Below, in pieces: positions 51,426-60,296 of a stretch of DNA of 64,000 nucleotides (the stretch's first letter is position 1; each line of letters opens with the position of its first letter). Below the pieces are notes generated by a model. That model did not search any database. It saw only the letters and a program-made list of their open reading frames with translations, and was not told where the DNA came from. The translations under genes were made by a program, and so were the position numbers. This DNA comes from Pedosphaera parvula Ellin514 (GTDB lineage: Bacteria; Verrucomicrobiota; Verrucomicrobiia; Limisphaerales; Pedosphaeraceae), in NCBI RefSeq assembly GCF_000172555.1, contig NZ_ABOX02000015.1:62001-126000 (forward strand), read 5' to 3'.

Positions 51426-52298
51426 ATGAGCAGAAGAAGAATCATGGGGTTGATGGTTTCGCTGGTAGTGGTGCTGGCAGTGGCGGCGGCGGGGTGGATG
51501 GCGTACGCGGGACGAGAGCCACGTTCTGAGGGAAAGAGTTTAACGGAGTGGTGTCGGCTGTATTCGCAACACGAGACGTCGGGGTGGCAGCGGACGGGGA
51601 AATTTCATGTTCCGGGAGAAACGCCCGGTGAGGCGCAGCTGGCGATTCGGAAGATTGGGACGAATGCTTTGCCACATTTGGTGAGGATGGTGGGAGCAAA
51701 GGATTCGCCGCTGAAAGTGAAAATATGGATGTTGCTACGTAGACAATCGGTGGTGCGGATTCCCTTGATGGCCAGGGAAGAGCGGCCGTTGGCGACCTGG
51801 GGATTTGATGTTTTGGGAGCAGAAGCGAAACCGGCGGTGCCAGCCTTGATTCAATTGATGGATGATAAGGATATGATGGTGCGAAGGATGGTGATGATAT
51901 GTTTGGAGAAAATCGGGCCGTCGGCGAATGATGCTGTGCCGGTACTGAGCCGGGCTTTGGACGATCCTGGCCTAAAAATGCGTTCCACGGCATTGTATGC
52001 GTTGGTATCGGTGCATGTGCCGGGTGACGAGGTGGTGCCGAGGCTCATAAAGAAGGTGGAGTCGTTGCGGAAAGACGGGAGCGGTGATTACGTAGACATC
52101 ATTTATATGTTGGAGAAATTCGGGCCGGATGCCAGGGCGGCGGTGCCGACCTTGTTGAGCATCGCCCGGGAGGAAATCGGGGCGAGTCGGATGGCGGCGA
52201 CGAACGCGTTGATGCGGATTGAGCCTGATGTGGCGAAGGTTATGGTCCCACAAAAGGATTTTGAGGAGGAAATCAGCCCGTGGATTAAGAGGGATTGA
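51426..52298 (+). CDS. HEAT-repeat membrane-anchored protein, second of a pair
   Basis: 290 residues from ATG 51426. Hydrophobic anchor MGLMVSLVVVLAVAAAGWMA, then AGREPRSEGKSLTEWCRLYS, which parallels the motif of the gene at 50131, and HEAT repeats (IRKIGTNALPHLVRMVGAKD, GAEAKPAVPALIQLMDDKDM). The pair arose by duplication and divergence. 80 bases separate the genes. Confidence 0.8.
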   Translation: MSRRRIMGLMVSLVVVLAVAAAGWMAYAGREPRSEGKSLTEWCRLYSQHETSGWQRTGKFHVPGETPGEAQLAIRKIGTNALPHLVRMVGAKDSPLKVKIWMLLRRQSVVRIPLMAREERPLATWGFDVLGAEAKPAVPALIQLMDDKDMMVRRMVMICLEKIGPSANDAVPVLSRALDDPGLKMRSTALYALVSVHVPGDEVVPRLIKKVESLRKDGSGDYVDIIYMLEKFGPDARAAVPTLLSIAREEIGASRMAATNALMRIEPDVAKVMVPQKDFEEEISPWIKRD

Positions 52299-52344
52299 GG
52301 GGAAGGAGATCCATCCGGAGTCGGTGAGTGGCGAGCCTAGGTTG

Positions 52345-52475
52345 GTCGTCCGGCCTGTAAAGCCTGGATGTTTTTCGACTGCATGCCCAAGAGCGTCTTT
52401 GTAGAAAGAGATACTTGCGTGAAAGGCTTGATTTTGGGTGCTGGCTGCGGCATCGTTCTGAGCAGGAGCACTCAA
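52345..52475 (-). pseudogene. intI: integron integrase fragment (head G, no attI)
   Basis: Minus-strand reading gives LSAPAQNDAAASTQNQAFHA, SISFYKDALGHAVEKHPGFT and GRTT, equivalent to residues about 58-105 of the integrases (STQNQALNALLFLYRxVL). Start codon, operator and attI are missing. It opens the second cassette region. Confidence 0.7.
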
Positions 52476-52488
52476 ACAAAACCCGAAT

Positions 52489-53094
52489 ATGAACGCCAAT
52501 CGAAATTATTACTTCGCGGCACTAGCACTATTGGTCGCCATGGTTTTCGTCGCTTTTAGCACCGGCACCGCACAGGAAACCGCGCAGCCAAAAGCACCGC
52601 CACCGAATCCATACAGTTACGATCCATCGACAAACAAAGCCGATGTGGATGGCTGCAAACAGAACCTCGAAAAAATTGCCGCCGCGATTGTCGCCTACCG
52701 AAAGGATCACAAGGAGGTTCCCAACTGGCTCTCGGATTTAGTCCCGCAATATCTCCCAGCGGAAGCGTTGATTTGCCCGGTTACAAAGGAGACGGAGCGC
52801 CTCTCACCGTTTGGGGCTCTCGATCCGAAGCTGCGTTGCTCGTATCTCTACGAGTTTCCATCCACCCCAATCACGGACGTCGTCAAGAGTGCATTTCCCG
52901 GCCCGATGATGACTACGCGCCAATGGAAGCAACAGCAGATGGGGGTTGTTGGCTCTGAAGTGCCCATCACCCGCTGTCTCCTGCACGACCCGGTGCTCAA
53001 TCTCTCGTTTGGCGGTCGCATCTACGAGAGCCCGGTGATCTGGGAGAACAACTTTCTCGATGTGGCCCGCATGGAAGATTTCAGGCCTCACTGA
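52489..53094 (+). CDS. cassette-region gene: secreted 201-residue protein
   Basis: Start ATG 52489. Signal peptide YYFAALALLVAMVFVAFSTG, a Pro-rich linker (QPKAPPPNPYSYDP), then CKQNLEKIAAAIVAYRKDHK and VPNWLSDLVPQYLPAEALIC, a stretch resembling the type II secretion pseudopilin head without its N-terminal prepilin helix. The family is not certain. Followed by an attC-like site. Confidence 0.7.
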   Translation: MNANRNYYFAALALLVAMVFVAFSTGTAQETAQPKAPPPNPYSYDPSTNKADVDGCKQNLEKIAAAIVAYRKDHKEVPNWLSDLVPQYLPAEALICPVTKETERLSPFGALDPKLRCSYLYEFPSTPITDVVKSAFPGPMMTTRQWKQQQMGVVGSEVPITRCLLHDPVLNLSFGGRIYESPVIWENNFLDVARMEDFRPH

Positions 53095-53109
53095 CATGTG
53101 GCGAACGGG

Positions 53110-53214
53110 GGCTAACCATGCGCTGCAGCGAATGGAGGTGGGCGTCACCACTTTTTCGGTATTCATTCCACCATTTTCATTTACGAACCGCCGGTTGGAT
53201 ATTAATTGTTAGCC
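53110..53214 (+). other. attC-like site with attI-like right end
   Basis: GGCTAAC (53110-53116) and CATGCGCTGCAGCGAA of the main attC type on the left, GTTAGCC (53208-53214) preceded by ACGAACCGCCGGTTGGATATT on the right. The right half resembles the end of the composite at 53613-53873. A hybrid site. Confidence 0.6.
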
Positions 53215-53227
53215 GCACTACACGCAC

Positions 53228-53605
53228 ATGAAACACATCACCATTATCCTCCTGTTGTTGGCCGCGGCGTCGCTTGAAGCACTGGCTGATGGTATCCCGT
53301 TTCGATCTTTTCGCACGAGCCGAGTTTCCGTGCCAGCGACCGTGCTTGCGCTCACGAAGGAGCAGATGTCATCACTTACGACCTCGAACCGTTTCATCAC
53401 ACTAACGGCCGACCAGCGCACTCGCTTGCAGCGCGATGTGAGTTTCGTGCCGGAACGGTTGGAGGTTTACCCATTGGAGTGGGCACAGGACACTTGCACT
53501 TGTGAGATTCTCAACTTGGGCATCCGCTACACCAAGACCAAGATTGAAGTTCCACATGGCTTGCTTGGCCGGACACTTCAGGACAGAAAGTTTTGGCAAC
53601 GATGA
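53228..53605 (+). CDS. cassette gene: secreted 125-residue protein
   Basis: ATG 53228, 13 bases after the core box, signal peptide MKHITIILLLLAAASLEALA. Basic and beta-rich after that; CTCEILNLGIRYTKTKIEVP holds the only Cys pair. No family recognised. Confidence 0.65.
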   Translation: MKHITIILLLLAAASLEALADGIPFRSFRTSRVSVPATVLALTKEQMSSLTTSNRFITLTADQRTRLQRDVSFVPERLEVYPLEWAQDTCTCEILNLGIRYTKTKIEVPHGLLGRTLQDRKFWQR

Positions 53606-53612
53606 CCGCACC

Positions 53613-53873
53613 GCCTAACCATGTGAGAGGCTGTGTGAAAACTCCCTGCGCGATTGGGCGGTGAGTAATGGAACGGGAAAGTATTTTCCGGGATCAGAGT
53701 GGTCACAGCATCTTTATAGAAAAAGCTAACCGCGTTAAAGGCTTGATTCAGGGTGCTGGTCGCGACACTCTTCTGAGCCAGAGACGTCAGAAACTGTTTC
53801 AGTTTTTGCTTACTCGACAAATTAGAAGGAAGCCCTTTTATGCGAACCGCCGTTTGTATATTAATTATTAGGC
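53613..53873 (+). other. composite attC: R box, element end, intI fragment, attI-like end
   Basis: GCCTAAC (53613-53619) is followed 6 bases later by GAGGCTGTGTGAAAACTC, one end of the element complete at 8854-8966 and at the same place relative to the R box. Then 65 bases of other DNA, intI fragment H, and an end ATTAGGC (53867-53873). Confidence 0.55.
53709..53835 (-). pseudogene. intI: integron integrase fragment (head H)
   Basis: Minus-strand reading MSSKQKLKQFLTSLAQKSVA then TSTLNQAFNAVSFFYKDA matches residues about 50-85. More diverged than the heads in the first array. The core-box end to its right lacks the TGCGACACGTGTCGCA palindrome. Confidence 0.7.
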
Positions 53874-53880
53874 ATCACCC

Positions 53881-54534
53881 ATGCACCTCGCTAGAACCAT
53901 CGCGCGCATGATTGTTTTCCCGATGGGACTCTCCTACAGGAGGCCTGTTGAAATCGCTTGGCTGGTGTCAGCCGTTCTCACTTTGTTGTTTTGCGCCGCG
54001 TTATCGCTCCCCGGCGTCGTCGACAACGTCATATCAGAGAGGTTTCTTTCATCCCTCCACTTGGTTCTTCGACAGCATCAGCCTTGGTTAGGCCGATGGG
54101 AAGCATCGTTGCGACTGGTGTTTGAGGTGTTTACAGCTCTTTTCATCGGTGGGTCGGTCTTTGCCAAGTCGGCAGCGACCTCGATCGAAAAGCGCCTAGA
54201 GGCATATCAGACTCATCTACTTACCAAGTCGCGCACCCAGCGGAACGATATAGAGCGCAACGCTTATCGCGTGATGCGCAAGACGCATTATCTTGTTACC
54301 ACCTCCACGCTCAAAAACGTTTGGCGGCGTATTCCAAGATTGATGCAGCTGTCATTCGAATCCTATTCATTGTTCGCTCAGCAGACCTTCTGGTCATATG
54401 TTCGGTTCGTTATTGTCGCACTGCTTACAAGCTTCCCTGGCGGCATGTATGGTTTCCTTGCTTTCGTATTCTTGACCCTCGTATGTACCGTCAAGCTGAT
54501 TCAGATTTATCTTACCGCAATGTCTAAACTATGA
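53881..54534 (+). CDS. cassette gene: membrane protein
   Basis: 217 residues, ATG 53881, 7 bases after the core box. Hydrophobic segments at about 24-44, 78-92 and 180-208 with a long amphipathic middle (RLEAYQTHLLTKSRTQRNDI). No family recognised. The stop touches the next R box. Confidence 0.65.
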   Translation: MHLARTIARMIVFPMGLSYRRPVEIAWLVSAVLTLLFCAALSLPGVVDNVISERFLSSLHLVLRQHQPWLGRWEASLRLVFEVFTALFIGGSVFAKSAATSIEKRLEAYQTHLLTKSRTQRNDIERNAYRVMRKTHYLVTTSTLKNVWRRIPRLMQLSFESYSLFAQQTFWSYVRFVIVALLTSFPGGMYGFLAFVFLTLVCTVKLIQIYLTAMSKL

Positions 54535-54535
54535 G

Positions 54536-54627
54536 GCCTAATTATGCACTGCAGCGAGCCCGGCCATCGCGCTTCGGTTGCAAGCGGGCACCCTTGTGGG
54601 CCGGGTCGATGAGCTTGGAGCGTAGGC
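54536..54627 (+). other. degenerate attC site
   Basis: GCCTAAT (54536-54542), a TGCACTGCAGCGAGCCCGGCC left arm pairing with GGCCGGGTCGATGAG, and CGTAGGC (54621-54627) in place of GTTAGGC. Both boxes carry a mismatch, so it may be inactive. Confidence 0.6.
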
Positions 54628-54642
54628 AACAAGCGAGCGCGT

Positions 54643-55008
54643 ATGGAAGGCGATGATCAAAACAGCGATCCGGTGAGCGAGATACTTTCTTCGATTGAGG
54701 AGGCAGCTTTGGATTCTGACCCGTCATCAGATTCTGATTCGCCCAGAGATGTTTGGTGGTTGCGATGGCTGAAGTATGTTTCGATTATTGCCATGCCAGC
54801 CATTATTCTCGGCCTTGGTTTTCTGTTTGAGGATTATATTGGGCAGTATCACGCGGACACTCATTATCAGCGCGACATGGCACAGCGACACGTCGAGCAT
54901 GATACCATCGGTTCCATGAAGTTTAGGTTTTGGATGGGAGTTGGTGTTGGCGGGAGTTTGGGAATGATTTATGTCGTGCGTTGTATTGTTCGGAGAGTTG
55001 ATCCATGA
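54643..55008 (+). CDS. cassette gene: two-helix membrane protein
   Basis: 121 residues, ATG 54643. An acidic N-terminus (MEGDDQNSDPVSEILSSIEE, DSDPSSDSDSP), then hydrophobic segments at about 44-61 and 96-113. No family recognised. Confidence 0.65.
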   Translation: MEGDDQNSDPVSEILSSIEEAALDSDPSSDSDSPRDVWWLRWLKYVSIIAMPAIILGLGFLFEDYIGQYHADTHYQRDMAQRHVEHDTIGSMKFRFWMGVGVGGSLGMIYVVRCIVRRVDP

Positions 55009-55015
55009 AATTGCT

Positions 55016-55177
55016 GCCTGACAAGTCGCCGGAGCCAAACGCGGTTGGTGCTGACCGTTTGAGTTCCCAACGCGGCCACGAGTTAGTGGCTCCAAAAGGG
55101 TTGTTCGCTGCGCGAATTGTGGGTGCTGTCGCGGTTCATGTCACGAGTCGGCGGTGGCTCAGTTTTCTACGTTAACG
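55016..55177 (+). other. attC site, second type, enlarged
   Basis: GCCTGAC (55016-55022) to GTTAACG (55171-55177). The outer parts match the attC at 15045-15143 (AAGTCGCCGGAGCCAA, GCTGTCGCGGTTCA, GGTGGCTCAG); about 63 extra bases in the middle include a second GGCTCC arm. Confidence 0.55.
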
Positions 55178-55192
55178 GCAGCACAATTTCGT

Positions 55193-55546
55193 ATGAACGA
55201 CAGAATTATTGAATATCTCTGGAAGAAGCTGAGTAAATCAAAGTTCGGCCGATTTATGGCAGCCTCGTTAATTGGTGGTCTGTTCGGATTGTCGGCTGGA
55301 GCATCGCAGTCACATGAGTTGTTCACGATCGCTATGGCGACTGCAGGCGGGGCAGTCATCGCGCTCATTGCCGTTGCCATTCTCGAAGCACTGGACGCCG
55401 GACGGGCGAGCACACCTCATCAACGTGAGACTCAAAGGGAGCAGCTTCCACCGCACCTTACACCTCCAAAAATCGATGAAGTAAAGACAGCACCTGTGCC
55501 GCCGCGCCAAAGTTCACCCATTCCCCAATCACATTCTGATCCATGA
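55193..55546 (+). CDS. cassette gene: membrane protein with Pro-rich tail
   Basis: 117 residues from ATG 55193. Two hydrophobic segments (about 21-40 and 46-66), then an acidic to Pro-rich tail (PPHLTPPKIDEVKTAPVPPR). No family recognised. It is the last cassette; its attC is interrupted by MITE copy 3 at the R box. Confidence 0.65.
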   Translation: MNDRIIEYLWKKLSKSKFGRFMAASLIGGLFGLSAGASQSHELFTIAMATAGGAVIALIAVAILEALDAGRASTPHQRETQREQLPPHLTPPKIDEVKTAPVPPRQSSPIPQSHSDP

Positions 55547-55555
55547 TGCCGCCTA

Positions 55556-55808
55556 TACCGAATGCCAGAATTAATTTCCGAAATGGGGAAAAGAAACAGA
55601 ATGAACGAAGGAAATAAATTTGAGGAATGGAAACTGAAAAGTCATGGCTTTGGGGGCCAGGAAATTCATTAGTCGTTGGCTGTAGGGTGCTTTTGATTTG
55701 AGGCGGCGTTGTCGGCCTGGTCGCTATCTAAGGATAGCGCCTGCGGCCTCCGCCTTCCTCAAACCAAAATCCCTCCTGCCATTCGGAAATTTCTTTTGGC
55801 ATTCGGTA
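55556..55808. mobile_element. MITE copy 3, inserted in an attC R box
   Basis: TACCGAATGCCAGAATTAAT to GCATTCGGTA, 253 bases, flanked by TA (55554-55555, 55809-55810). Excising it with one TA restores GCCTAACAAGAAAAGGAATG, the start of repeat R233 as at 18518. A short R233 piece (55811-55849) and a second MITE end (to 55861) follow; the rest up to 56077 holds no gene. Confidence 0.9.
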
Positions 55809-56077
55809 TAACAAGAAAAGGAATGTAGATAACCCGGCGTGAAGCGGAGGCATTCGGTATAGTTCGAGAATGGGTTTTTGCGTGGGGGATAAGAAGGGCT
55901 AATTGATCCGTTGGTTGGGAGGATTTGCAAAAGGGAATCAAATGCTGAGCGAGATGCAGCGAAATGGAATGAGGATGAGTGTTTTTGGTTGGCGGATATG
56001 AGGTAGGTTTTACCCTGCTTGCAGTGGTGGGGCAAAGCACATACTCTGGCAGCGTGGAAAAGGGCAATGTCAGCGGG

Positions 56078-56914
56078 ATGAATGTGCCGGAGCGGCACTA
56101 TTTGTTGTGGGCACCATTGCCCCGGGCTTATTCGAATTACTTCGGTCGCAAGGTGATTCGTTTTTTGCTGACGATTCAGGGATTGGGAGCTTTCTTTCTG
56201 ATCACGCTGGGGGTGATCTTCACGAAGTTTCGCAGGGCGCGGAGTGTGGTTTGGCCTTTGATCTGGCAGGAGTTGAATCGGTCGGGGGTGAAGTTGTTGC
56301 CTATGTTTTTGTTTTTGTCGCTGGCAATGGGTTTGGTGGTGATCGGGCAGGCGGTGTCGTGGTTGACGCGGGTGAATGCGGTTCAGTATTTGGGGACGAT
56401 CATGGTGCTGGTGGTGGTGCGGGAGATTGGGCCGATGTTGACGGCGTTGCTGGTGTTGGCGCGGGCGGGGACGTCGAATGTGATTGAATTGGGGACGGCG
56501 CGGGCATTGGGTGAGGTGGAAGCGCTGGAGGCGTTGGTGATTGATCCGATACATTACCTGGTGATGCCGCGGGTGATCGGGATGGCAATTGGGGTGTTTT
56601 CGTTGACGGTGTATTTCATCCTGGGTTCGTTGTTGAGCGGGTATATGTGGGCATTCCTGCAGGATGTGCCGTTGCGGCCGACCGATTATTTTGAGCAGCT
56701 GGCGGGGGCGTTGTCGTATACCGATTTTATCGTGCTGGGGACGAAGTCGATTTTGTTCGGAGTGATCATTTCGGTGATTACGTGTTATCACGGCCTGGCG
56801 CAGCCGTTGCAGTTGGAGGAGGTCTCGAATGCGACGGTGCGGGCGGTGGCGCAGAGTGTGATTGCCTGTGTGGCCCTGGATGCGCTGTTTATTGTCATTT
56901 ACCTGGTATTGTGA
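56078..56914 (+). CDS. mlaE: MlaE/YrbE-type ABC permease
   Basis: 278 residues from ATG 56078. Five or six hydrophobic segments, and the MlaE block FLSLAMGLVVIGQAVSWLTR ... MVLVVVREIGPMLTALLVLA, REIGPMLTAL and EVEALEALVIDPIHYLVMPR being nearly invariant. It forms the membrane core of a phospholipid transporter between inner and outer membrane. Its stop overlaps the start of 56914 (TGATG), and the MCE gene follows, so mlaE-F-D are one operon; the periplasmic MlaC and MlaB are not here. Confidence 0.92.
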   Translation: MNVPERHYLLWAPLPRAYSNYFGRKVIRFLLTIQGLGAFFLITLGVIFTKFRRARSVVWPLIWQELNRSGVKLLPMFLFLSLAMGLVVIGQAVSWLTRVNAVQYLGTIMVLVVVREIGPMLTALLVLARAGTSNVIELGTARALGEVEALEALVIDPIHYLVMPRVIGMAIGVFSLTVYFILGSLLSGYMWAFLQDVPLRPTDYFEQLAGALSYTDFIVLGTKSILFGVIISVITCYHGLAQPLQLEEVSNATVRAVAQSVIACVALDALFIVIYLVL

Positions 56915-57711
56915 TGCAAACCCCGCCTGATACAGCGCCTGAAGGAACCCCGGTGATTGAGATGCGGGGGGTGAACATCGGGTCGTTGATGAATCCAAAG
57001 GTGACGATGTTGGAAGGGGTGGATTGGACGGTGCAGGCGGGGGAGTTTTGGGTCATTGCGGGGATGCAGGGATCGGGGAAGAGCGATTTGCTCTCGACAG
57101 CGGCGGGTTTGATTTCACCGCAGGGCGGGGAGTACCGGTTGTTCGGGAATGAGATGCCGATTTTCGAAGGGCCGCTTTTGAAGGAGCGGTTAAGGATTGG
57201 ATTGGTGTTTGATGGGGGACAGTTGTTTCATCATTTGACGGTGGGGGAGAACGTGGCGTTGCCCTACCGATATCATAAGGGATTGTCGATCCAGGAGGCG
57301 GAGCCCCGGTTGAGAGAGGTTTTAAAGCTGACTGGCCTGGAGGATTGGGCGGGCAGTACGCCGGGGGCGATTGGGCGCAATTTGAAGAAGCGGACGGGTT
57401 TGGCCCGGGCGTTGATACTGGAGCCGGAGGTGTTGTTGCTGGACAATCCGTTAGGCGGGTTGGATCTCAGGCAAACGAGCTGGTGGCTGGGACTAATGGA
57501 TCAATTGGCCAAGGGGCATGAGTTCTTGAAGGGTCGGCCGACCACATTGGTGGTGACGACGGATGATTTAAGACATTGGCGAGGCAGGCCCAAGCAATTT
57601 GCAATTTTACAAGAAAAGAGATTTGTAGCGTTGGGGAACAAACCGGAAGAGGCGATGGCGGCGCATCCGATAGTAAAAGAGTTGTTGGCAGAGGAATTGC
57701 CGGATATTTAG
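56914..57711 (+). CDS. mlaF: MlaF-type ABC ATPase with altered active-site motifs
   Basis: 265 residues. Walker A is GMQGSGKSDLL (near 50), the Q loop lies around FDGGQLFHHLTV, and Walker B is VLLLDNPLGGLDLRQ. Two motifs deviate: the signature stretch reads PGAIGRNLKKRTGLARAL where LSGGMxKRVxLARAL is expected, and the catalytic Glu after the Walker B Asp is Asn (DN instead of DE). It may hydrolyse ATP slowly or work mainly by binding. Cytoplasmic partner of MlaE. Confidence 0.88.
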   Translation: MQTPPDTAPEGTPVIEMRGVNIGSLMNPKVTMLEGVDWTVQAGEFWVIAGMQGSGKSDLLSTAAGLISPQGGEYRLFGNEMPIFEGPLLKERLRIGLVFDGGQLFHHLTVGENVALPYRYHKGLSIQEAEPRLREVLKLTGLEDWAGSTPGAIGRNLKKRTGLARALILEPEVLLLDNPLGGLDLRQTSWWLGLMDQLAKGHEFLKGRPTTLVVTTDDLRHWRGRPKQFAILQEKRFVALGNKPEEAMAAHPIVKELLAEELPDI

Positions 57712-57728
57712 ACAAGACAACTAACATT

Positions 57729-59021
57729 ATGGCGTTGCAAGATCTGACCCCACAATTAAGAACCCGGCTCAGCCATATGGAACGGGCGGTAGGCTGGTTC
57801 GTGCTGCTGGCGACACTTTTATTGCTTGGTGGTTTTGCGTATTACCTTTACACAACCGCGAAAAACAAAGGGTGGTTTTTGATCAAGGTGCCTTATTACA
57901 CGTTCACGGACCGGGCTACGGGATTGAAGGTGGGCGACCCGGTTCAGTTGATGGGATTGTCGGTTGGCCACATCACTGACATACAACCTCAGCCACCATA
58001 TGATTTGGAACACAACATTTGCATCGATTTCGTCATCGTCCACCCGTACGACGGTTATCTTTGGACGGAGGGGTCGCATGCGAAGGTGACGGCTGCGGCC
58101 CTGGATTTGTTGGGCAAACGGGTGGTGGAAGTGACCAAGGGGACGAACGGGTATCCAACTTATATATTTAGCCCGCTCCATACGAACACAATGGCGGAAA
58201 TTGAGCGTTTGCCAAACCGCGAGGAATATGTTTTGGCACAGGAGGTATGGGCCGTGGTCAACTCGAATTCAACAATGGTGGCCAAAGCCCTGCTGCCCTT
58301 GACGAATGGCGTTCTGGAGAAGATTCGACCATACGTGACTGCAGGACTCACCATCACCCCCACAAATCAACAAAGGAACAAGCTCATGGCGGTTTGGGAC
58401 GATCACAACGCCTGGTACGTGGCTTTTAATGGGCGGAACCGTTATGGCTTGGTCCCTGACGAATCGCCCGCGCTAACGGATCGCGCAGAACGGTTGGTTG
58501 CTTCTGTCGAGGCGGCATTGCCTAATATCCTGGGACTGACGAACCAGCTATCGGCCACGCTCTCCAACAGCGCGAGCATGACCTCCAACCTGAATGTGGT
58601 GGCGCAAAGCATTCAACCGGTCATCACCAACATGACGTTCATTACGGCACAACTACAAGGCCAGGGAACGCTGGGCGATTGGCTGATTCCGACAAATATG
58701 CACCGGCAACTGGACGTGACGTTAACGAACGTGAATACAACGGTTTCAGATGCGGATTCCAATCTGGTGGTGCTGGCTGAAAGCTTGACGAAATCGCTCA
58801 ATAATCTGGCCGATGTGACGAGTAATTTGAATGGGCAGGTGCAGGCCAATACAAACATTTTGACCCATCTCTCGGATACAATTGTACATAGTGATCAGTT
58901 CATACAAGGATTGAAACATCATTGGCTGCTCCGATCGGCGTTCAAGACCAAGAAAACCAATTCGCCTCCCGCCAAGGTGCATCTCCAACTGGAATCGCCC
59001 AAGTCGGCCACCGAAAAATGA
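57729..59021 (+). CDS. mlaD: MlaD-type MCE domain protein
   Basis: 430 residues from ATG 57729, 17 bases after mlaF. One membrane segment (WFVLLATLLLLGGFAYYLYT), then the MCE domain at about 57-150 (YYTFTDRATGLKVGDPVQLM ... GLSVGHITDIQ), then a long helical part (about 200-430) with repeated LTNQLSATLSNSASMTSNLN and SLNNLADVTSNLNGQVQANT heptad-like stretches. It is longer than typical MlaD and like the MCE subunits whose coiled helices form a tube across the periplasm. Confidence 0.9.
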   Translation: MALQDLTPQLRTRLSHMERAVGWFVLLATLLLLGGFAYYLYTTAKNKGWFLIKVPYYTFTDRATGLKVGDPVQLMGLSVGHITDIQPQPPYDLEHNICIDFVIVHPYDGYLWTEGSHAKVTAAALDLLGKRVVEVTKGTNGYPTYIFSPLHTNTMAEIERLPNREEYVLAQEVWAVVNSNSTMVAKALLPLTNGVLEKIRPYVTAGLTITPTNQQRNKLMAVWDDHNAWYVAFNGRNRYGLVPDESPALTDRAERLVASVEAALPNILGLTNQLSATLSNSASMTSNLNVVAQSIQPVITNMTFITAQLQGQGTLGDWLIPTNMHRQLDVTLTNVNTTVSDADSNLVVLAESLTKSLNNLADVTSNLNGQVQANTNILTHLSDTIVHSDQFIQGLKHHWLLRSAFKTKKTNSPPAKVHLQLESPKSATEK

Positions 59022-59074
59022 CCCCTTATTTGGGCTTGTCATTTGCGATTTAACCCGTAAGCATCGATTTACTT

Positions 59075-60085
59075 ATGACGCACACCAAACGACGTGGCGG
59101 GCTCATTAAATCGGCAACCGGAATTCCGGGCTTCGATGAAATTACAGGCGGTGGTTTACCCGAGAACAGGACAACTCTAGTCATGGGTGGGCCAGGCAGT
59201 GGCAAGAGCGTGTTTGCGCTGCAAAGTTTGGTGGAAGAGGTTCGCAGGGGCGAGGCTGGCGTTTTGGTGAGCTTCCAGGAGAGCCCTCGTCAGATTGTGG
59301 AGAATGCCGCCACTTTTGGCTGGGATCTGGCGGAACTGGAAAAGGATAAGTTGGTAATTCTGGATGCGCGGATTCGCCCCAACACCTTCAATTCGATTGA
59401 ATTGTATTTGAGTGGCATGCTGGCTGGGATACGGGTGGTAGCCAACGAAATGCGTGCCAAACGGATTGTTTTTGATTCTTTTGATGCCTTTTTGGCGCTC
59501 CTGGGAGACCGAACAACCGAGCGGCATGAGATTGCCCGCCTTCGAGATTGGTTGCTGGAGAGCGGGTTAACGTCAGTAATCACCTCCCAGAGCGAAGTGG
59601 AGGATATGTTTCTGACTCCGCGACAGACTTCGATGCAGTTCATGGCCGACTGTGTGGTGCGTTTGGATTATCGGATTACAAATCATACTTCGTCCCGCAG
59701 TTTGCGAGTGCTGAAATATCGTGGGTCGGGTTTTATTGAAAACGAGTTTCCTGTGGTTATTGGGGACAAGGGAATGGAGCTAACCAGCACTGGGATCGTC
59801 GAGTCGGTTCGGCGCGTCCACAAAGAGCGTGTGAACGGGGGTATCCAGAAGGAGATAGAAGGTGCCCAGGGCAAGTTCAAAGCTCAAATCGAATCGTTGA
59901 GCAGGAAATTGGAAATCAAGCAGGCAGAATTGGATTTTCTTAAGACCAAGACAAGTTCCCAGGCACGGCCGGCAAGGCAGGGCAAGCAAACTTCGACGAA
60001 ATCTACCGTTCGTAACCGAAGTGGCAGAACCGTCCGGAAGTCGTTAGAAACCACTTCAGCTGCACTCTCGCCTCAAAAGCCTTAA
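59075..60085 (+). CDS. single-domain KaiC-like RecA ATPase
   Basis: 336 residues with one KaiC domain (about 10-240). Walker A is GGPGSGKSVFALQS, the second conserved piece is VSFQESPRQIVENA, and Walker B is RIVFDSFDAFLALLGDRTTE. Cyanobacterial KaiC has two such domains; this shorter type is widespread and usually accompanies signalling proteins. A coiled-coil tail (KEIEGAQGKFKAQIESLSRK) and a basic, low-complexity end follow. The next gene is a REC-histidine kinase, 425 bases away with a partial MITE between, so a signalling pair is likely. Confidence 0.88.
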   Translation: MTHTKRRGGLIKSATGIPGFDEITGGGLPENRTTLVMGGPGSGKSVFALQSLVEEVRRGEAGVLVSFQESPRQIVENAATFGWDLAELEKDKLVILDARIRPNTFNSIELYLSGMLAGIRVVANEMRAKRIVFDSFDAFLALLGDRTTERHEIARLRDWLLESGLTSVITSQSEVEDMFLTPRQTSMQFMADCVVRLDYRITNHTSSRSLRVLKYRGSGFIENEFPVVIGDKGMELTSTGIVESVRRVHKERVNGGIQKEIEGAQGKFKAQIESLSRKLEIKQAELDFLKTKTSSQARPARQGKQTSTKSTVRNRSGRTVRKSLETTSAALSPQKP

Positions 60086-60296
60086 CTAAAATTGTTCGGG
60101 CTCAACTCTTGTGATTGCGCACAAGCTAAACTGTGTGCAAGCTACTGTTGTGCAGGGGCATGCTTGAACGGGTTTTCACGTGGAATTCAACTTGCTGCAC
60201 AAATTACAACGAACGCATAGCTGCGCTGACCTTTTACTTTGATGGCCGGTAATTTCTTGGGCATGAGGGCGGATAGATATTTGGGCGCGGACTATA

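Noticed and set aside
55724-56998. 424-residue minus-strand ORF
   Set aside because: Antisense to mlaE and to MITE copy 3; composition (His, Gln, Arg, Pro) is that of a shadow frame.
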